Of a DNA stretch of 64,000 bases, positions 60,161 through 64,000 are shown piece by piece; the stretch's first letter is position 1; every line of letters starts with the position of its first letter. The position numbers and the translations under genes are program-made. Source of the stretch: Euglena gracilis (Eukaryota; Euglenida; Euglenophyceae; Euglenales); assembly GCA_039621445.1 (NCBI GenBank), contig CP154957.1, positions 28,654,798-28,718,797 of the forward strand, written 5' to 3'. Below the pieces are notes generated by a model. That model saw only the letters and a program-made list of their open reading frames with translations. It was not told the origin of the DNA and did not search any database.

Positions 60161-60643
60161 ATGGATGCTGCCGTTCAAGAACACCTGGTCCCGATGATCA
60201 AGTTGGAAGTTCAAGTTCCAAAACACAAAACCTGCTGTCCAGTTCGAGATCAGAACACTTCCAGCTGGCTGTTTGACTTGCAGACGAAAGTTGACAAGAA
60301 GATGATGATCTATAAATTGGTTCTGCTGCTGTTCACCTTCACCAGCTCTTGGCAGGTGAATTCCCCCTCTCCCTCTCTCCCCTCCTGGCCCCCCTCCTGT
60401 CACTGCACTCCCTGGGCTAGTGTTGTCCTTACACGATGCCTTGCTTTTCCTTCCCCCAACAAAATCATTTTACAGCACATCCACACCCAGCGACCCAACA
60501 TTCACCCACAAATCTTTCATCATCCAAATTTCTCCCCCACACCCCCCTCCCCATTTCACTGCCAAATGCCCCCCTCCTTTCATTTCCACATATGGGACAT
60601 TCTTCCACCACTCCCAGTGGAATCTTGCCGACCACTGTTGTAA
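60161..60643 (+). CDS. Short 5' ORF of the retroelement, 160 aa
   Basis: It starts MDAAVQEHLVPMIKLEVQVP about 50 bases after repeat A1 and contains KVDKKMMIYKLVLLLFTFTS, a hydrophobic segment. It overlaps the start of the RT frame by about 200 bp in a different frame. A GT at 60354 (TTGGCAG then GTGAATT) could end an exon here. It could be a small gag-like or leader product. The second half is Pro-rich and has no recognised domain. Confidence 0.35.
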   Translation: MDAAVQEHLVPMIKLEVQVPKHKTCCPVRDQNTSSWLFDLQTKVDKKMMIYKLVLLLFTFTSSWQVNSPSPSLPSWPPSCHCTPWASVVLTRCLAFPSPNKIILQHIHTQRPNIHPQIFHHPNFSPTPPSPFHCQMPPSFHFHIWDILPPLPVESCRPLL

Positions 60644-63135
60644 ACAATCTCCCTTTCCCATTTACACACCTTCCCCCACAACATTCCTGCGCCATTTGCC
60701 ACACCCTTCCCCTTGTCCCATGTGTTCCCCTAGGGACCTTGGGTGCACTTTCTCCCCATTCCTCCCAAACCGAAAAATTATTGGGGGGTTTTCCTTTCCC
60801 AAACACCTCCACAACATCGCAAAAATGGGCCACTCTGGTCCTGACTGCACAAAAGACAAACCCCACACACCTCCCTAAACCTTTCCAGGCAAACCCCTAC
60901 ACTTTCCCGAACAAAAAATGGATTCTTCTCTGCGGCGACATTCAGCCCAACCCCGGGCCAGTGTCCTCAGCCAACTGCCCTTTTCCAATACCTATCCGCC
61001 GGCAACTGACACCTTGGGCGTGGTCACGCGGCACCTGGGGCGTCTTCCCCCAGCAGGACAAGTACCAGCCCACAACCTTGGTGCACTGTCCACCCTCACA
61101 TGGGACAACCTGGCGCTTCCCCTCGGCCTACGCTGCTGCCCGGCCGCACCAGCCCCCCGCACGCAATCACGGCTGTTTACCCCTCCAACAAGTCTTCCCT
61201 TCCAAGATATCTAGGCCCGCCGTCCCCTCTCCCCGCATGACAACTTGCCCACCACCGCACTCACTACCCCAGCCGGCTTCATCCCCACGGACGTCTACCC
61301 TTCGCCGCCTCTCGAAAAGTCAAGGAGACGAGAACGACCATCCACCCTCCCGCAATACACTGTGGGGCCTAGCCGGTCGTTTGTCAAAACTTAACCTCCC
61401 CCATCCAATATCCAGGAAGTGTATGTACCATATACTCCGGATTATGTTCAATGTCCTCCTAGATCTCCAAACTGCATCGCTTCTGCACCTTACCATGGGT
61501 CGCCTTATCTCTCTCCTCCTCTCCGTCCTCTCCCTCAACTGGCTTCTTATACTCACCCTGAAATATTACAACGATGCCACCTGTGCTCCCCCCTCAAAAG
61601 AACTTGCAGAACGCGGGCTTGGACAACGCGGCTCCTATCCCATCCCGACCCATATTTGGGACACTGTTGTCCCCCCCAGCCTCATCCACACCCTCCTCTA
61701 CCATCCACCACCACCATCTCTTCAGCGACGCCCCTCCCCACTCACTTTTGTCCTTCTCCACTCTTTGGCACGGGACAAGTTCCTTCTTCCCCTGCCAAGA
61801 TCTTCGGGGGACTTCCACCCCTCCTCCAACATGGCCTCTTTTATCCACCCCAAAAACAGCAGTAAAGTCAGCTTTATTGCCGATTTGCGATGGGCGAACG
61901 CATTCTCCAACCCTCCACCATTCCACCTCCCCTCCCTTCCCCAAATCTCCCACACCATTTCAAAATTCCCCCCCGGCACACTGTGGGCTGCCACCATCGA
62001 CCTCACCAATTTCTTTTGGAGTCTCGAACTTCCTCCTTCCGCCAAGCACGCCTTCCGCACCTCCTCCTTCTACTTCCCCTGCCTTCCCTTCGGCTGGAAC
62101 ATGTCCCCCATACTAGCCCAGCTTACCCTTCAAGACCTTATCAATCAGGCTGTTTCCTCCCTCCCTTCGACGTACACCAACGGAACACACTTCTTTATAT
62201 TCACCTACTATGACGACATTCTCGTCCTTGCCCCATCGTACTCCCTCTGCAACCTCGTGACCGGCACCATCACATCTACCCTTCTCTCAAATAACCTCCT
62301 CATCTCCCCCAAATCCTCCCTTGTGCCGACGCAAGAAATCACTTGGCTAGGCAAGGTCTTCAACCTTTGCAACCGGACCATCCAAAACACCCTTGCCACA
62401 TCCCAAAGGGCTCTTGCCCTATGCCTCCTCTGCGCCTATATTCCTCTACATCCTCGTGTAATCGACCGCCTCACCGGTTACATGCTGTGGTTCCACCGGC
62501 CACACCGTGGAACAACCCTGTTCCTCCGGGGATGGTACTTGACAAAGTACACAATTGGCCGGCTCGACCACGCCTTTCCAAAACTCCGGAGGGCCCTCTT
62601 CCACCTCCTCTTACAAGGCCTCACACCCTGGACCGCTTTCGACCCAATCCCAACTCCCCTCTTCAACCCCCTCATCTTCGTTGACGCCGCCCTCACAACT
62701 GAAGGCTGCCAAATCGGTCTTTACTGCCCCACCGTCGGATGCCGAATCCAACGAATCCCCTGCCCAGCCATATCCCAACAACGTGCCGAGCTGCTTGCCT
62801 TGGAACAAGCTGTCCACTTCGCCCATAACACTGGTCTCCATCCCTGCACTATTATTGGTGACAACCTTTCCTCTCTCCACCTCCTTTCGCACTTCACTCC
62901 CTCCCTCTCGAACCTACCCCTTTGTAAAGACCTCCGCCGTTTACTGAACTTTCTTATACGTACCAAACTCATTGCCCACCTACTTTGGTGCCCTTCGTCC
63001 CTCCAACCTGCTGACCCGATCTCCCGTTGGAACCTGTCCCCCTACTTATCACTCCCAAACCAATTTGTTGAAGAACGATTCTCCTCTCTCTGTCGCTCCT
63101 TCCATCAATGCCCCATCGGGATCCTTCACGGGTAA
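60436..63135 (+). CDS. Reverse transcriptase-RNase H polyprotein, 899 aa
   Basis: An intact ORF. Residues 1-160 are Pro/Ser/His-rich. Residues 168-177 read CGDIQPNPGP, resembling a 2A-type ribosome-skipping motif with Gln for Glu. The RT spans about residues 470-650. Its landmarks are FIHPKNSSKVSFIADLRWAN, ATIDLTNFFWSLELPPSAKH and CLPFGWNMSPILAQLTLQDL. The active site is FTYYDDILVLAP (62203-62232). The thumb contains KSSLVPTQEITWLGKVF. The RNase H (about 745-880) has IFVDAALTTEG, QQRAELLALEQAV, IIGDNLSSLH and LQPADPISRW, supplying the D, E, D, D set. No protease, integrase, endonuclease or tyrosine recombinase is found in it. The PFGW...SP box differs from Ty3 RTs and is nearest to DIRS-like or pararetrovirus-like RTs by eye. 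The first Met at 60436 is the frame's first, but the real start could be internal or spliced. Confidence 0.85.
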   Translation: MPCFSFPQQNHFTAHPHPATQHSPTNLSSSKFLPHTPLPISLPNAPLLSFPHMGHSSTTPSGILPTTVVNNLPFPFTHLPPQHSCAICHTLPLVPCVPLGTLGALSPHSSQTEKLLGGFPFPNTSTTSQKWATLVLTAQKTNPTHLPKPFQANPYTFPNKKWILLCGDIQPNPGPVSSANCPFPIPIRRQLTPWAWSRGTWGVFPQQDKYQPTTLVHCPPSHGTTWRFPSAYAAARPHQPPARNHGCLPLQQVFPSKISRPAVPSPRMTTCPPPHSLPQPASSPRTSTLRRLSKSQGDENDHPPSRNTLWGLAGRLSKLNLPHPISRKCMYHILRIMFNVLLDLQTASLLHLTMGRLISLLLSVLSLNWLLILTLKYYNDATCAPPSKELAERGLGQRGSYPIPTHIWDTVVPPSLIHTLLYHPPPPSLQRRPSPLTFVLLHSLARDKFLLPLPRSSGDFHPSSNMASFIHPKNSSKVSFIADLRWANAFSNPPPFHLPSLPQISHTISKFPPGTLWAATIDLTNFFWSLELPPSAKHAFRTSSFYFPCLPFGWNMSPILAQLTLQDLINQAVSSLPSTYTNGTHFFIFTYYDDILVLAPSYSLCNLVTGTITSTLLSNNLLISPKSSLVPTQEITWLGKVFNLCNRTIQNTLATSQRALALCLLCAYIPLHPRVIDRLTGYMLWFHRPHRGTTLFLRGWYLTKYTIGRLDHAFPKLRRALFHLLLQGLTPWTAFDPIPTPLFNPLIFVDAALTTEGCQIGLYCPTVGCRIQRIPCPAISQQRAELLALEQAVHFAHNTGLHPCTIIGDNLSSLHLLSHFTPSLSNLPLCKDLRRLLNFLIRTKLIAHLLWCPSSLQPADPISRWNLSPYLSLPNQFVEERFSSLCRSFHQCPIGILHG

Positions 63136-63139
63136 CGGT

Positions 63140-63182
63140 GGGTGTGTTGTCCATTCCCATGTTTCCCATGCTTCGCGGATCC
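63140..63182 (+). repeat. Repeat B1 (43 bp)
   Basis: It is identical to 63376-63418. It begins GGGTGTGTTGTCCATTCCC, ends CTTCGCGGATCC, and starts a few bases after the ORF stop at 63135. Confidence 0.95.
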
Positions 63183-63277
63183 TACGATCCCCGATCGCCA
63201 GATCCGCGACAGTAAATTAGGTATTGGCACTGCCCATCCCTTGTTCTGCAGTGTATTTTTCACGAAAGGAAGTACAC
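63179..63277 (+). repeat. Repeat A2 (99 bp)
   Basis: A perfect second copy of A1, overlapping B1 by ATCC. Confidence 0.95.
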
Positions 63278-63375
63278 TCTCTACCCCACCTCACCTTGCC
63301 ACTGATGCTCCATCGTGTCTCCGTTGAGGTTTTTTGTACAATATCTGACCACCTAAGAACGTTGCCGCCACCTTC

Positions 63376-63418
63376 GGGTGTGTTGTCCATTCCCATGTTT
63401 CCCATGCTTCGCGGATCC
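63376..63418 (+). repeat. Repeat B2 (43 bp)
   Basis: A perfect second copy of B1, 98 bp downstream of A2, presumably the right end of the element. Confidence 0.95.
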
Positions 63419-64000
63419 ACAGACGAGCAGTTAACGCCACTGGGAAAACTTTGAATAAAAAAATTTTCGGGTATCTCAAATCGATCAATTTCCGGACGGG
63501 AATGTCCCCCTGCTTCCCGGAGGCTCAAATCGGCTCCGTACGGAAGATCGGCTGCCCGTCAGATATGTGGTGCGCATTCCTAAACTGCACATGCTGATAT
63601 ATGATTTTGGTTCCAACTCGCTTTGTAGCGGGAGATAGGGCTCGCATTCGAGAGGGGCGGCCGCGAGAGGCGGCGATGTATACCAAGGCATTTTTGAATT
63701 GTATCGTACCCTGTATCGTATCCTGCCATTGTATCGTAACAATCAATCATAAGGTGGGAAGTGGGATGGATGTTTGTCACCCCCACAGTTGGTCAACTTT
63801 GTATGGATGTTTGAAAGTGGCCCCTGTTTCATTTCAAATTTTGTGCCCTTTCTGATGTTTCATTCGTTTTTTTTGGTTTGCTTAAATCAAAATTGCTCAT
63901 TTTAGGACTTCTTCGGGGGGTGATGTCTTCAATGGAGGTTGTCATTTGTGGTGCACCAACCCCTCCCAAAACGGCACCTCAGGCTCTGGCCAGGGTGTCT
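63419..64000. other. Flank without a recognised gene
   Basis: No coding signal beyond frames of under 90 codons. The TATCGTACCCTGTATCGTATC repeat at 63701-63745 and a T run at 63866-63875 are the only notable features. Confidence 0.5.

Larger units (their letters stand above)
60009..63418 (+). mobile_element. RT-RNase H retroelement with split direct repeats (A1-ORF-B1-A2-B2)
   Basis: The 99-bp repeat A is at 60009-60107 and again, identical, at 63179-63277. The 43-bp repeat B is at 63140-63182 and again, identical, at 63376-63418. B1 and A2 overlap by four bases (ATCC). This A1...B1A2...B2 order is the split direct repeat structure of PAT/Ngaro-type tyrosine-recombinase retroelements, which replicate through a circle. 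Between A1 and B1 lie a short possible gag (60161 on) and an intact RT-RNase H ORF. No tyrosine recombinase is present. Just before A1 is a GGATTCGGGGCCCC/GGGGCCCCGAATCC hairpin (59969-60013). Perfect repeat identity and an intact ORF suggest a young copy. Confidence 0.8.

Overview
The window is nuclear DNA of a eukaryote, most probably a euglenid. At seven exon junctions fixed by conserved protein frames, the intron starts NNNCAG and ends CTGNNNNN instead of GT...AG. The base after CAG co-varies with the base before CTG: CAGG pairs with CCTG in five introns and CAGA with TCTG in two. As I recall the literature, paired CAG(+4 to +6)/CTG(-8 to -6) ends are the hallmark of euglenid nonconventional introns. 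Ordinary GT-AG introns occur in the same genes. Exons are short, GC-rich islands in long introns and intergenic DNA full of C/G homopolymers, foldback repeats and minisatellites. The species cannot be read from the sequence.

Layout. About 1.85-8.43 kb (minus strand): a CMGC-type protein kinase of about 8 exons. About 14.24-25.89 kb (minus): an ABC1/UbiB family atypical kinase, ADCK2-like, of about 11 exons with an N-terminal membrane segment. 26-30 kb: MITE-like elements and minisatellites. About 30.36-32.07 kb (minus): fragments suggesting a tyrosine-recombinase gene, beside a plus-strand transposase-like exon at 29.9-30.1 kb. 33.18-35.58 kb: a large foldback element. 35.64-36.2 kb (minus): the 3' end of an unidentified gene. 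36.8-38.7 kb: copies of a GGCCAGTTTTGGGCC minisatellite family.

39.74-57.12 kb (minus): a Ty3/gypsy chromovirus-type LTR retrotransposon with gag, pol and a chromodomain. It also carries a cytosine-C5 DNA methyltransferase-like domain ahead of the protease. Its 5' LTR (the right-hand one) is split by two later insertions. One is a palindrome-rich foldback element; the other has a 5-bp target duplication and carries two tRNA-like sequences. At least four single-base extra nucleotides break the gag and pol frames although the LTRs are nearly identical.

57.5-58.5 kb (minus): exons with a helix-turn-helix and a PHD-like zinc finger. 60.0-63.4 kb (plus): an intact 899-codon reverse transcriptase/RNase H ORF inside split direct repeats ordered A1-ORF-B1-A2-B2. 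That layout is typical of tyrosine-recombinase retroelements, but no recombinase is present.

The two host genes are unrelated enzymes (a cytosolic/nuclear type kinase and an organelle type ABC1 kinase). Nothing indicates shared regulation. Most of the remaining sequence is mobile or repeat DNA.
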